From Chloroflexota bacterium (GTDB lineage: Bacteria; Chloroflexota; Limnocylindria; P2-11E): a DNA stretch of 44,526 nucleotides. Under the pieces are notes generated by a model. That model searched no databases. It saw only the letters and a list, made by a program, of their open reading frames with translations, and was not told where the DNA came from. Positions within the stretch are counted from its first letter, which is position 1. Each line of letters opens with the position of its first letter. Of this stretch, positions 16,484 to 25,659 are shown one piece after another. Location of the stretch: contig VBDX01000153.1 in the NCBI GenBank assembly GCA_005881885.1, forward strand, positions 1 through 44,526, read 5' to 3'. Both the position numbers and the translations under genes were made by a program.

Positions 16484-17845
16484 TCAGCTCACCCTCCGGC
16501 GCACGACCGTGTCGAGGCCGACGGCCACGACGAGGACGATCCCCACGACGATGTCCTGGGTCGGTGAGTCGACGAGCAAAAGCACCATTCCCGAGCGTAA
16601 CGACTGCATGACGACGGCGCCGAGGATCGCGCCGGGGACCGTCCCGATGCCGCCGGCAAAGGACGTACCCCCGATGACGGCGGCGGAGATGACGTCCAGC
16701 TCGTTCTGGACGCCGAGACTCGTCACGGCGGCGTCGAGGCGAGCGGTCTGGACCGCGGCGCTGATCGCCGCGAGGCTCCCCATGAGCGCGAAAGTGAGCA
16801 TGATCGTTCGGCGCACGTTGATGCCCGCGAGCGCCGCGGCCTCGGGGTTGCCTCCGATCGCATAGACGTACCGTCCGAAACGGCGTCGGGTGGCGAGGAA
16901 CGTCACGATGAGGGTCACGATCAGCATGATCACGACCGGGAATGCCACTCCGGTCGGAATGCCGCCGGGTGGCACCGGGATCCCACGCTCCTGAGCGACC
17001 TGCTCCGCGACGTTGGGGGGTAGTGGGTAGCTGTTGGCGACCCACACGGTTCCCAGCACGACGCCGCACGCGACCGCGCCTACGAGCACTTCGGCCCACA
17101 TCGGCCGGACCGGGAAGCCATAGCGGCGGCGGCGGCGGCGCGACGCGATCAGCGTGTACGCGATCACCAGACAGATCACTACGCCGAGGATCCAGCTCGG
17201 CCACTCCCCGAGCGCGCCAACGCGCGTCCCGACGGTGCCGCCGCCAAGCATTTGGAATGTCGTATCGAGCGGCGCGATCGTCTGGCCCTGCGCGTAGCGA
17301 AAGATGAGACCGCGCCAGATCAGGAGCCCGCCGAGGGTCACGATGAATGAGGGCACGCCGCCGTACGCGACGACGAAGCCCTGGATTCCACCGACCGCCG
17401 CCCCGAGCGCGATCCCAAGGACGAGCGTGACCACCCATGTGAACGGCTGCTCGAGCCCGAGCCCGAGGCTCTGCGGGATCCAGACGGCCTGGAACATCGC
17501 CATCGTGTATCCGAGGAACCCGAGCATCGATCCGACCGAGAGGTCGATGTTGCGCGACACGATGACGAGGACCATCCCCGTGGCCATGATCGCGATCGAG
17601 GCGCTCTGGACCGACAGGTTCCAGAGGTTGCGCGCAGTGAGGAACGTGCCGCCGGACACCAGGCCGAAGCTGACCCAGATGATGATCAGCGCCGCGACCA
17701 TCCCAAGCATGCGCGTGTCGACCTCGATGGACCGCAGCACGCCTGTGACCGGCGCGAACGCGGAACGGACCGCATCGACGAATGAGCGGATCGGCGGGGC
17801 GGGTTGGCCCTCCGTGGTCGCCTCGCCGGGAACCGAAACTCCCAT
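16484..17845 (-). CDS. Sugar ABC transporter permease (XylH-like)
   Basis: Membrane subunit of the pentose importer, of the BPD_transp_2 type, with about ten to twelve hydrophobic helices in 453 residues. The conserved coupling segment reads [19 protein letters not shown], and the cluster [13 protein letters not shown] is typical of ribose/xylose permeases. An Arg-rich loop ([10 protein letters not shown]) near the middle divides two halves, as in XylH. It lies between the binding protein and the ATPase gene. A strong hairpin in the 97-nt gap upstream probably lowers its expression relative to the binding protein. Confidence 0.93.
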   Translation of the reverse strand: MGVSVPGEATTEGQPAPPIRSFVDAVRSAFAPVTGVLRSIEVDTRMLGMVAALIIIWVSFGLVSGGTFLTARNLWNLSVQSASIAIMATGMVLVIVSRNIDLSVGSMLGFLGYTMAMFQAVWIPQSLGLGLEQPFTWVVTLVLGIALGAAVGGIQGFVVAYGGVPSFIVTLGGLLIWRGLIFRYAQGQTIAPLDTTFQMLGGGTVGTRVGALGEWPSWILGVVICLVIAYTLIASRRRRRRYGFPVRPMWAEVLVGAVACGVVLGTVWVANSYPLPPNVAEQVAQERGIPVPPGGIPTGVAFPVVIMLIVTLIVTFLATRRRFGRYVYAIGGNPEAAALAGINVRRTIMLTFALMGSLAAISAAVQTARLDAAVTSLGVQNELDVISAAVIGGTSFAGGIGTVPGAILGAVVMQSLRSGMVLLLVDSPTQDIVVGIVLVVAVGLDTVVRRRVS

Positions 17846-17887
17846 CAGCTCGCTGCCTCGACCTCCGTCATGTCCCTCGGTAAAGAC

Positions 17888-17919
17888 GCGCCCTGCCCCG
17901 CATCAGCGAGGCAGGGCGC
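17888..17919 (-). terminator. Intercistronic hairpin between binding protein and permease genes
   Basis: A perfect 10-bp stem (gcgccctgcc / ggcagggcgc) with a 12-nt loop lies 23 nt after the binding-protein stop codon on the minus strand. Hairpins here are common in importer operons: they protect the upstream mRNA segment and partly terminate, giving excess binding protein. Confidence 0.55.
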
Positions 17920-17942
17920 TTATGACACAAGCTACGAACGCA

Positions 17943-19022
17943 TCAACCGCAGGCGGTGACCTTCCCGGCCGCAACGCCTTGGCACAGATCGGCCTTCGTG
18001 ATCCAGCCAGCGTCGAGGACATCCTTCAGGTTGTCCTTGGTGATCGGGTTCGGCGTCAGAAGGATCGAGCTCAGGCTGTTCCCACCCGGGGTCTTGAACG
18101 ACGCCGTCCCACTGACCTTGCTTGGGTCGGAGTTCTTACAGAGCTGGACCGCGGCGTCGCCGGCGGTCTTGCCGAGCAGCCGCGCGTCCTTCCATACATC
18201 GACCGTCTGCGTGCCGAGCGCCACGCGGTTCAGGGCGGCTTTGTCGCCGTCCTGGCCGGACACCGGCACCTTGCCCGCGAGGCCCTGTGCGGTGAGCGCG
18301 GCGATCACCCCACCGGCCATACCGTCGTTTTCCGAGAGCACCGCGTCGACCTTGTTGCTGTTCGCGGTCAGGATCTGCTCCATGTTGGTCTGCGCCTTCG
18401 ATGGGTCCCAGTTGTCCGTGTAGGTCTCGCCGACGATCTTGATCTTTCCTGACTTGACGGCGTCGCCGATGACCTGGTCCATACCGCTACGCAGGAAGTC
18501 GGCGTTCGCGTCGGCCTTGTTGCCCTTGATGATCGCGTAGTTGCCCTCGGGCTTGGCCTTGAAGACGGCCTGCGCCTCGAGCTTACCCACGAGGACGTTG
18601 TCGAAGGTGATGTACAGGGCCTTCGGGTCCTCGATGAGCCGGTCGTAAGCGATGACCGGAACGCCGTTCTGGATCGACTTCGCGACCGCCGGTTTGATCG
18701 CGGTGCCGTCCTGGGCGAGGATGACCACGACCTTCGCGCCTTGCGAGATCAGGTTGTCGACGTTGCTGGCCTGAGTCTCCGCCGACGACTTCGCGTCGTT
18801 CGAGACGTACTTCCCGCCGCCCTTCGAGATCGCATCCTTCATCGCGGGCTCGTCCCACTTTGCCCAACGCTCTTCCTGGTAGTTGTTCCAGGAGACTCCG
18901 ACCGTGCAGGCGGCCGCGGTCGTACCGCCGCCGCCGCCGGCGCCGCCGCCACCGCCACCTCCACCGCACGCCGAGACGACCAATGTGAACCCTGCCGCAA
19001 GCCCAACTAAGCGTCCACGCAT
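17943..19022 (-). CDS. Sugar ABC transporter substrate-binding lipoprotein (XylF-like)
   Basis: Captures the sugar outside the cell. The 359-residue precursor has a lipoprotein signal ([19 protein letters not shown], Cys19), then a run of about seventeen residues that are nearly all glycine. The mature part is a Peripla_BP_4 fold: [75 protein letters not shown] and [12 protein letters not shown]. These match the D-xylose-binding protein signature closely. A longer in-frame start at 19043 is rejected because ATG 19022 follows a good aaggagg and opens the signal peptide. It is the first gene of the importer operon. Confidence 0.93.
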   Translation of the reverse strand: MRGRLVGLAAGFTLVVSACGGGGGGGGAGGGGGTTAAACTVGVSWNNYQEERWAKWDEPAMKDAISKGGGKYVSNDAKSSAETQASNVDNLISQGAKVVVILAQDGTAIKPAVAKSIQNGVPVIAYDRLIEDPKALYITFDNVLVGKLEAQAVFKAKPEGNYAIIKGNKADANADFLRSGMDQVIGDAVKSGKIKIVGETYTDNWDPSKAQTNMEQILTANSNKVDAVLSENDGMAGGVIAALTAQGLAGKVPVSGQDGDKAALNRVALGTQTVDVWKDARLLGKTAGDAAVQLCKNSDPSKVSGTASFKTPGGNSLSSILLTPNPITKDNLKDVLDAGWITKADLCQGVAAGKVTACG

Positions 19023-19160
19023 AGGGTGTATCTCCTCCTTCACTCCCTGCGAGCCGCGCCGTCCGCTGAACGTATGACGGCTGTCACGCTAGCACCACGC
19101 TCCCTGGCATTCGAGTGGTCAGACCAGGACGTTCACGTTCGTTCGCGCGACCATCTTGGC

Positions 19161-20867
19161 ATGGGGGTGCGCCGGATGCCTTTGGACCTGGCGGCGCTCG
19201 CACGGCGCCGCCGCGAGCTCGCCGTCGGCATTGCCTTGGTCGCGGTGGCGTGCGTGGTGCTCGTGCCGGATCTCGCGGCCAGCGGCCCACTCTCGAGAGG
19301 GGCGGCGATGGTCGCCCTCGGGGCGCCTCGCTTCGTCGAAGAGACGGCGAGCGCGGGCATCGACCACGTCTACAAGGGCGGCATCGAGTACGCGGTCGGC
19401 GGGGGCATCGCGGCATTCGATTGCAACGGTGACCGGAAGCCCGATCTGTATCTTGCAGGTGGAAGCGACTCCGCAGGGCTGTATCGCAACGACAGCCCTA
19501 TCGGCGGGACGCTTCGCTTCACGCGGCTCCCCGATCCGGCGACGGACCTCACGGGCGTCAACGGCGCTTACCCCATCGACATCGATGGCGACGGGGTCGT
19601 GGACCTTGTCGTGCTCCGGAATGGTGAAAACGTCCTCCTGCGGGGCCTCGGCGGCTGCCACTTCGAGCGCGCGAACGAGACGTGGGGATTCAGCGGCGGC
19701 AACTCCGCGACTACGGCGTTCAGCGCGACGTGGGAGGCCGGAGCGACGCTGCCGACGCTTGCCTTCGGCAGGTACGTCAACCCCGCAAGCAGCGATCCCC
19801 ACCACCTCTGCTTCGACAACGAGCTCGTCCGGCCGTCGCCCACCGGCGCGACATTCGGACCGCCCAGCCCGCTCACGCCGAGCTGGTGTGCGCTCTCGAT
19901 GCTCTTCAGCGACTGGAACCGCTCCGGGCGAATGGATCTCCGCGTGAGCAACGATGAGCACTATTACTTGCCGACCGAGGGCGAGGAGCAGCTCTGGCGC
20001 ATCCCCCCGCACCAGCCGCCGTCGCTCTATACGGCGGACGACGGGTGGGTCGCCGTCCAAGTGCAGGGGATGGGCATCGCGAGCTACGACCTCACCGGTG
20101 ACGGTTATCCGGAGGTCTTTCTTACGAGCCAGGCCGACAATCGACTGCAGACCCTCGCCCTCGGGCCGTCGCACCCAACCTACCGCGACATCGGACAGAA
20201 ACGCGGGGTGAACGCGGCCCAGCCGTTCACGGGAGGCGATGTCCTGCCGTCCACCGCGTGGCACGACGAGTTCGCGGACGTGAACAACGACAGTTTCATC
20301 GACCTCTTCATCTCGAAGGGCAACGTCGCCGATCAGACGGACTACGCGCGGAAGGACCCGAGTGACCTCCTGCTCGGGCAACCTGACGGGATGTTCCGTG
20401 AGGCCGCGGATTCAGCCGGCATCGTCAGCTTCGACCGAGGACGAGGGGCAGTGCTGGCCGACTTCAACCTCGATGGGATGCTCGACCTCGTTGTGGTCAA
20501 CTACGGCGCGCCGGTTCGGCTATGGCGAAACGTCGGTAGCGGCGGCGCGTCCGACCCTCACGCCATGGGTAACTGGCTGGCGCTCCGCGTCGTGCAAGGG
20601 CCACCGAACGTGGACGCGATCGGGGCATGGGTGGAAGTACGCGTGGGCGACCGCATCATTCGACGTGAGCTCACGGTCGGTGGGGGGCACGCTGGCGGCC
20701 AGCTCGGTTGGGTCCACTTTGGGCTCGGAAATGCGGTCGGCGCCGACGTCCGCGTCGCGTGGCCCGGCGGCGAGACCGGGCAGTGGATTCACGTGAGAGC
20801 GAACGAGTTCGCGGTCGTGACCCGTGGAGTCACCGACGCGCGTCGATGGTCGCCGGGCGGAGGCTGA
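19161..20867 (+). CDS. UnbV/ASPIC protein with FG-GAP/VCBS repeats
   Basis: An extracytoplasmic beta-propeller-like protein of about 568 residues. A basic N-tail and one hydrophobic helix (GIALVAVACVVLVPDLAAS) act as signal or anchor. Calcium-loop repeats follow: DCNGDRKPDLYLAGG, DIDGDGVVDLVVLRNG, DLTGDGYPEVFLTSQ, DVNNDSFIDLFIS and DFNLDGMLDLVVVNYG. The C-terminus is the ASPIC/UnbV domain (NWLALRVV, GGGHAGGQLGWVHFGLG, DVRVAWPGGETG). Start choice is uncertain: ATG 19161 or ATG 19176, the latter with a G-run just before it. The gene is only 6 nt from the haloperoxidase-like gene. Such pairs are seen in other bacteria, but no function is proven. Confidence 0.82.
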   Translation: MGVRRMPLDLAALARRRRELAVGIALVAVACVVLVPDLAASGPLSRGAAMVALGAPRFVEETASAGIDHVYKGGIEYAVGGGIAAFDCNGDRKPDLYLAGGSDSAGLYRNDSPIGGTLRFTRLPDPATDLTGVNGAYPIDIDGDGVVDLVVLRNGENVLLRGLGGCHFERANETWGFSGGNSATTAFSATWEAGATLPTLAFGRYVNPASSDPHHLCFDNELVRPSPTGATFGPPSPLTPSWCALSMLFSDWNRSGRMDLRVSNDEHYYLPTEGEEQLWRIPPHQPPSLYTADDGWVAVQVQGMGIASYDLTGDGYPEVFLTSQADNRLQTLALGPSHPTYRDIGQKRGVNAAQPFTGGDVLPSTAWHDEFADVNNDSFIDLFISKGNVADQTDYARKDPSDLLLGQPDGMFREAADSAGIVSFDRGRGAVLADFNLDGMLDLVVVNYGAPVRLWRNVGSGGASDPHAMGNWLALRVVQGPPNVDAIGAWVEVRVGDRIIRRELTVGGGHAGGQLGWVHFGLGNAVGADVRVAWPGGETGQWIHVRANEFAVVTRGVTDARRWSPGGG

Positions 20868-20873
20868 CCTAGA

Positions 20874-22769
20874 TTGCCCGAGCAGTTGAACGCCACGCCA
20901 CCGCTCGCAACGCGTGCGCGGATCCGTATCGGCGTGGCGGCGCTCGTCGCGGTCATCGTGGTGAGCGGTGCGGTACTCACCGCGACGCGTCCGTGGGAGC
21001 TAGCGGCCGCGTGCCCGCCGATAGCGGACCATCCCTCGTGGTCGGTCGCCCGGCGCTGGGATGAGGCCCTGCTCGATGCGATCCGGCGCTCCCTGCCGAA
21101 TCCTCCGGTCCACGCGCGCAACCTGTTCCACCTCTCAGTCGCGACGTGGGACGCGTGGGCTGCGTACGACGCGACCGCTACCGGTTATCTCTTCAAAGAG
21201 AAGGTCCACGCCGCGGACGTGCCCGCCGCACGCAACGAGGCGGCCAGCTACGCGGCGTACCGCGTCCTGACGGCCCGCTTCATCAAGGCTGTCGGCGCCG
21301 ACACGTCGCTTTCCGAGTTCGACGATCTGATGGACGGGCTCTGCTTTCCGATCTCGGTCACCGGTACCGATGGCGATTCACCGGCTGCGGTCGGCAACCG
21401 GATCGCGAAGGCGGTGCTCGATTACGGGAAGACGGACGGCTCGAACGAGCTGAACGGGTACATCGATCCCAGCTATGCGTCGGTCAATCCGCCGCTTGTC
21501 GTAGCGAAACCGGGGATCACGCTGGTCGACCCGAACCGATGGCAGCCGCTCCAGATCGCGCGCATGCTCAGCCAGAACGGCATCGTGCTGGCGAACGGGG
21601 TTCAGCAGGCCGTCGCGCCGCACTGGGGCCATGTGGCTCCCTTCGCCATTCCCGCAGGCGGCACATCTGGCACGCCCATCGATCCCGGGCCGCCGCCGCG
21701 TCTGGGTGACCCGGCCACCGACGCGCTCTACAGGACGCAGGCCGTCGAGGTGCTCCGTGACAGCGGCCTCCTCGATGCATCGCGCGACGCGGTGATGGAC
21801 ATTTCGCCGCGTGCGATCGGCGCCAACGATCTGGGGTCGAACGATGGTCACGGTCATTCGCCGAATCCCGTCACGGGTCGCCCGTACGCCCCGGACATCG
21901 TGCGGCAAGGCGATTACTACCGCGCTGTCGTCGAGTTCTGGGCGGACGGTCCCAACTCCGAGACGCCACCCGGCCACTGGAACGTGATCGCGAACGCGGT
22001 CTCGGACCAGCTGGCCCCGAACCTGCGCATCGGCGGGAGCGGTCCCGCTGTCGACCGCCTGCAGTGGGACGTGAAGCTCTACCTCGCGTTGAACGGCGCC
22101 GTCCACGACGCGGCGATCGCGGCGTGGGGCTTGAAGGGTCGCTATGACGGCATTCGACCGATCTCGATGATCCGGTACATGGCGAGTCTTGGGCAGTCGA
22201 GCGATCCCGCGCGTCCGGCCTATAAGAAGGAGGGGCTGCCGCTTGTGCCCGGGCTCATCGAGCTCATCACTAAGGAGCAAACGGGAAACGGCGGGCCCAT
22301 GGCGGCGCTCGCCGGCCACGAGGGCGAGATCGCGGTGCGCGCATGGCAAGGGAACCCCGCTGATCCAAAGACGCAGGCCTCGCGGGTGACGTGGATCCTC
22401 GGCACCGCGTGGGTGCCCTATCAACTGCCAACCTTCGTGACGCCTTCATTCCAGGGTTACATCTCGGGACACAGCACCTTCAGCCGCGCCGCCGCGGAGG
22501 TCCTCGCGGGGATCACCGGGAGCGAGTACTTCCCGGGCGGTCTTAATTACTGGACCGTCAAACAGGGTTCGTTCAGGATCGAAGCGGGCCCGAGCGCCGA
22601 CATCGTCCTTCAATGGGCGACGTACTACGACGCCGCCGACCAAGCCGGGCAGTCGCGCCTCTACGGCGGGATCCACGTGCAAGCGGACGATTTCAGCGGT
22701 CGCATCGTCGGCTCGACCTGCGGCAGGGATGCGTGGGTCGTCGCGCAGCGTTACTACGCTGGGCGTTAG
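20874..22769 (+). CDS. Vanadium-dependent haloperoxidase / PAP2-fold secreted protein
   Basis: A 631-residue protein with an N-terminal hydrophobic segment (IGVAALVAVIVVSGAVL), so exported or anchored. The three vanadate/phosphate-site motifs are all present: KGRYDGIRP (Lys421, Arg428), YISGHSTF (Ser531-Gly-His533) and SRLYGGIHVQAD (Arg595, His601). These define vanadium haloperoxidases and their acid-phosphatase relatives, so it could oxidise halides with peroxide or hydrolyse phosphate esters; the sequence does not decide. It starts at TTG 20874, with gggcggagg about 10 nt upstream, 6 nt after the UnbV-type gene. The xylulokinase ATG follows within 6 nt, so the three form one run. Confidence 0.88.
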   Translation: MPEQLNATPPLATRARIRIGVAALVAVIVVSGAVLTATRPWELAAACPPIADHPSWSVARRWDEALLDAIRRSLPNPPVHARNLFHLSVATWDAWAAYDATATGYLFKEKVHAADVPAARNEAASYAAYRVLTARFIKAVGADTSLSEFDDLMDGLCFPISVTGTDGDSPAAVGNRIAKAVLDYGKTDGSNELNGYIDPSYASVNPPLVVAKPGITLVDPNRWQPLQIARMLSQNGIVLANGVQQAVAPHWGHVAPFAIPAGGTSGTPIDPGPPPRLGDPATDALYRTQAVEVLRDSGLLDASRDAVMDISPRAIGANDLGSNDGHGHSPNPVTGRPYAPDIVRQGDYYRAVVEFWADGPNSETPPGHWNVIANAVSDQLAPNLRIGGSGPAVDRLQWDVKLYLALNGAVHDAAIAAWGLKGRYDGIRPISMIRYMASLGQSSDPARPAYKKEGLPLVPGLIELITKEQTGNGGPMAALAGHEGEIAVRAWQGNPADPKTQASRVTWILGTAWVPYQLPTFVTPSFQGYISGHSTFSRAAAEVLAGITGSEYFPGGLNYWTVKQGSFRIEAGPSADIVLQWATYYDAADQAGQSRLYGGIHVQADDFSGRIVGSTCGRDAWVVAQRYYAGR

Positions 22770-22774
22770 CCGAA

Positions 22775-24223
22775 ATGCAACGGGCCTTTCTCGGCGTGGA
22801 TTGCGGCACCCAGTCGACCAAAGTCGTGCTCCGCGATCCGGCGACCGCCGCGGTCATCGCCGTCGGTCGGGCGCCGCATGAGCTCATCGAACGCGACGAC
22901 GGCACGCGCGAGCAGGACCCCGCGTGGTGGATCGACGCGCTCCGCGGCGCCGTGCGCGACGCGGTGCGCGGCGAGCGGTTCGACATCGGCGGCATCGGCG
23001 TGGCCGGGCAGCAGCACGGGCTCGTGTGCCTCGATCGGGGCGATCGACCCGTACGAGCGGCCAAGCTCTGGAACGACACGACGACCGCGCGCGAATGCGC
23101 CGATCTCACGCGGAAGCTCGGGGGAGACCGCCGGGTCCTGGAGCTCACGGGCAACCTGCTCCTTCCCGGATACACCGCGCCGAAGATCGCGTGGCTCGCC
23201 TCACACGAGCCCGAGGCGTATGCACGCACCGTGCGGATGTGCCTGCCGCACGACTACCTGAACCTCTGGTTGACCGGCGAGTTCCTCACGGAAGCCGGGG
23301 ACGCGTCGGGCACGGCGTACTTCGACGTCCGCGCGCGCCGCTGGTGCGAGGCCGTGCTCGCCGCGATCGACGCCACGCGCGACTGGACGCGCGCGCTGCC
23401 CAGGCTCGCGCCGCCGCTCAGCGTCGTCGGCATGCTGCGCCGCGAGGCCGCCGAGTCGCTCGGGCTCGAGGCCGGTATTCCGGTGAGCGCGGGCGGCGGC
23501 GACAACATGTGCGCCGCGATCGGCTGCGACCTCGTCGTCGAGGGCCCGGCCGCGGTGAGCCTTGGCACGTCCGGTACGGTCTTTGCGTATCGAGCCGAGC
23601 CCGCGGTGGACCCGCTCGGCGAGGCCGCGGCGTTCTGCGATTCGACCGGCGGCTGGCTACCGCTCGCCGCCACCCTCAATTGCACGAGCGCGACGGAGTG
23701 GGTGCGTGAGCTGTTCGCGATGGACCACGCGGAGGTCGACGCGGCCATGGCCAGCGGCGGCGCGGCCGGTTTGGCCTTCCTCCCCTACCTCTCCGGCGAG
23801 CGCACGCCGAACCGACCCGAGGCGGCGGGGGTGTTCGTAGGCGTGCGTCCGAGTCACGGGCGCGACGCGATCGTCCGTGCCGTGGTCGAAGGCGTGACGT
23901 TCGGGCTCGCGTATGCGCTGGACGCGTTGCGCCGCGCGGGTGTCGCGCCCACCGAAGTGACGCTCATTGGAGGCGGGTCGGCGTCGGACGCATGGGCGCA
24001 GCTGTGTGCCGATGTCTTCGATCTGCCCGTCGCGCGTCCGGCGATCGTTGAAGCCGCGGCATCCGGCGCCGCGCGCCAGGCGCAGTGGGCCGTGGAGCAG
24101 ACGCGTCCCAGCCTCGCGCCGGTAACGTCTCGACGCTTCGAGCCGCGGCCGCGACGGGACCTGCGCGAGGCTGCGGACCGCATGGCCGCGCTCCGCGAGA
24201 TGGCCGGAGCGAATCGGCTGTGA
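22775..24223 (+). CDS. xylB: Xylulokinase
   Basis: Phosphorylates D-xylulose to xylulose-5-phosphate. It is a 482-residue FGGY kinase with the phosphate-1 loop LGVDCGTQSTK at residues 6-16 and GVAGQQHG (characteristic of xylulokinases). LWNDTTTARE, SAGGGDNMCAAIG (catalytic Asp) and the adenosine motif LIGGGSASDAWAQL follow. The frame is open upstream, but ATG 22775 gives the normal N-terminus and lies 6 nt after the previous stop; no strong ribosome site is visible. Together with xylA and the importer it completes xylose entry into the pentose phosphate pathway. It is convergent with the aldose epimerase. Confidence 0.95.
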   Translation: MQRAFLGVDCGTQSTKVVLRDPATAAVIAVGRAPHELIERDDGTREQDPAWWIDALRGAVRDAVRGERFDIGGIGVAGQQHGLVCLDRGDRPVRAAKLWNDTTTARECADLTRKLGGDRRVLELTGNLLLPGYTAPKIAWLASHEPEAYARTVRMCLPHDYLNLWLTGEFLTEAGDASGTAYFDVRARRWCEAVLAAIDATRDWTRALPRLAPPLSVVGMLRREAAESLGLEAGIPVSAGGGDNMCAAIGCDLVVEGPAAVSLGTSGTVFAYRAEPAVDPLGEAAAFCDSTGGWLPLAATLNCTSATEWVRELFAMDHAEVDAAMASGGAAGLAFLPYLSGERTPNRPEAAGVFVGVRPSHGRDAIVRAVVEGVTFGLAYALDALRRAGVAPTEVTLIGGGSASDAWAQLCADVFDLPVARPAIVEAAASGAARQAQWAVEQTRPSLAPVTSRRFEPRPRRDLREAADRMAALREMAGANRL

Positions 24224-24251
24224 CGCGCCTCTTTTCTGCGCCACCATCGAC

Positions 24252-25127
24252 TCACACATTCCAGACCCATCTTTCGATCGCGCTCAAGCTTTCTCCCGGC
24301 TGGAGCGTCCGGAGCCCCGTATCGCGGACGCCGGCCGCCGCAAGAAGCGGCGCATTTGGCCACATCGTCTGAGGTTCTACGCAGATCCCTTCGGGAGGCG
24401 TATGCACGACGACCGTCTGCAAGCTCATGTCGTATTCGACGCGCAGCTCCAGATCCGGCCACCGCACGCGGGCCGGGCCCTTGCTCCGGACGTATACGTG
24501 GTCGAGCCGGCGTTCGCCTAGCGGCGGTCCGGAACGCAGGTCCTCGATCGGGGTGACCCGCCGGACCTCACCGGTCGGTATGAGATCCGCGTCGAGCACG
24601 AGAACCTCCGATGCATCCACGCGAAGCTCCAGGTCAGCCCCAGACGGTCGAGTGAACCACGGATGCCAGCCAAGGCCCGCGGGCCCCGCCTTTGTGTACC
24701 CGCCGACCTCCAGTTCGAGCTCGAGACCCCTGACGCCGAGTCTCAGCGTTTGCAGAGCGCGGCCGCCGAACGGCCACCCAAGACCGCGCAGCTCACACGC
24801 CATCGTGACCGCGGTCTCGCTTCGTTCGACGATCACCCACGACTTGTCGAAGCCAAGACCGTGTATGGCGGACGGCGGAAGGTTCGGCTCGAGCCGCACT
24901 TCGCCGTGGTTCGTCGGGATACGGCCATGCGCGAGCCGCCCCGCCCACGGCACCATCGGATAGCAGCCCCAATAGAGAGCAGGTTCGCGTGCCCTGGCAC
25001 GCGCTTTCGGCAAGATCCGCTCGACGCCCGCGATGACCAGCGAGACGATCCTGCCGCCGCCGGCCGGATCGATCAGCGTGACGACCCCGCTGCGCCTTAG
25101 CTCGACCACCTCAGCCAGCTGACGCAA
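24252..25127 (-). CDS. Aldose 1-epimerase family protein (sugar mutarotase)
   Basis: Interconverts alpha and beta anomers of aldoses. The 291-residue galactose-mutarotase fold shows the catalytic His in SAIHGLGF, the second His in LGWHPWFTRPS and the catalytic Glu in GICVEPQT. WGCYPMVPWAGRLAHGRI is the substrate loop (NPWxGR-like). Next to xylB and downstream of xylose uptake genes, it may act on xylose; the family is broad, so this is inference. The start at 25127 is accepted from its normal N-terminal length. It lies 6 nt after the frameshifted SnoaL-like gene on the same strand. Confidence 0.88.
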   Translation of the reverse strand: MRQLAEVVELRRSGVVTLIDPAGGGRIVSLVIAGVERILPKARARAREPALYWGCYPMVPWAGRLAHGRIPTNHGEVRLEPNLPPSAIHGLGFDKSWVIVERSETAVTMACELRGLGWPFGGRALQTLRLGVRGLELELEVGGYTKAGPAGLGWHPWFTRPSGADLELRVDASEVLVLDADLIPTGEVRRVTPIEDLRSGPPLGERRLDHVYVRSKGPARVRWPDLELRVEYDMSLQTVVVHTPPEGICVEPQTMWPNAPLLAAAGVRDTGLRTLQPGESLSAIERWVWNV

Positions 25128-25133
25128 GCCGCT

Positions 25134-25608
25134 TCACTCGCAGACAAACGAACACGCGCGATGATCCGAAGGGCTAGCGTCGGAGGACGGCGGTCGCGCG
25201 GTTATCTGCGTGATCGGGTCGCCGTGGCGGTGGATCAGTTTCCACTCGCCGCCCTCGCGGCGGAGGATATGCGTGGCGCGCACCACGAGTGAACCAGGAT
25301 CATCCCGCCGTTCCACCCGCACCTCGGCTCGCTCGATCCACACGGCATAGGCGAGGTCGCCGCTCGACCCGACGGCCATCTCCTCGACCCTCCCCAGCGT
25401 GCCTCCGAGGAAACGCGATGCGGCGAACTCGGTATTTTGCCGAACCCGGTCCCAGCCCTTCTCATAGGAGCCGAACCCACCCCATCACGGTCACGTCATC
25501 GGCGTGCGACCAAAGCTCCAAGAGCGGACCGGCCTCGCCGTGGAGCAGGCGACCGAGAGCTGCTTTTGTCTGGTCGAGCGTCGTGCGAAGGTCATCTTCC
25601 GGGGACAT
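25134..25608 (-). pseudogene. SnoaL/DUF4440-like protein interrupted by a frameshift
   Basis: Translation starts at ATG 25608 after a strong aaggagg. It encodes MSPEDDLRTTLDQTKAALGR, then LLELWSHADDVTVMG, and stops at 25462-25464. Shifting frame at a run of four G (minus strand, 25480-25483) continues the family sequence: GFGSYEKGWDRVRQNTEF, RFLGGTLGRVEEMAVGSS, DLAYAVWIERAEV and WKLIHRHGDP, to the stop at 25134. Removing one G restores a full NTF2-fold protein of about 157 residues. A sequencing error in the homopolymer is the simplest reading; true inactivation or slippage are alternatives. This fold covers ketosteroid-isomerase-like proteins of unknown substrate. Confidence 0.7.
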
Positions 25609-25659
25609 GGGCCCTCCTTATTGCTCCATCCGCCGACGAGGGCGGCAGCTGCGAGGCGC

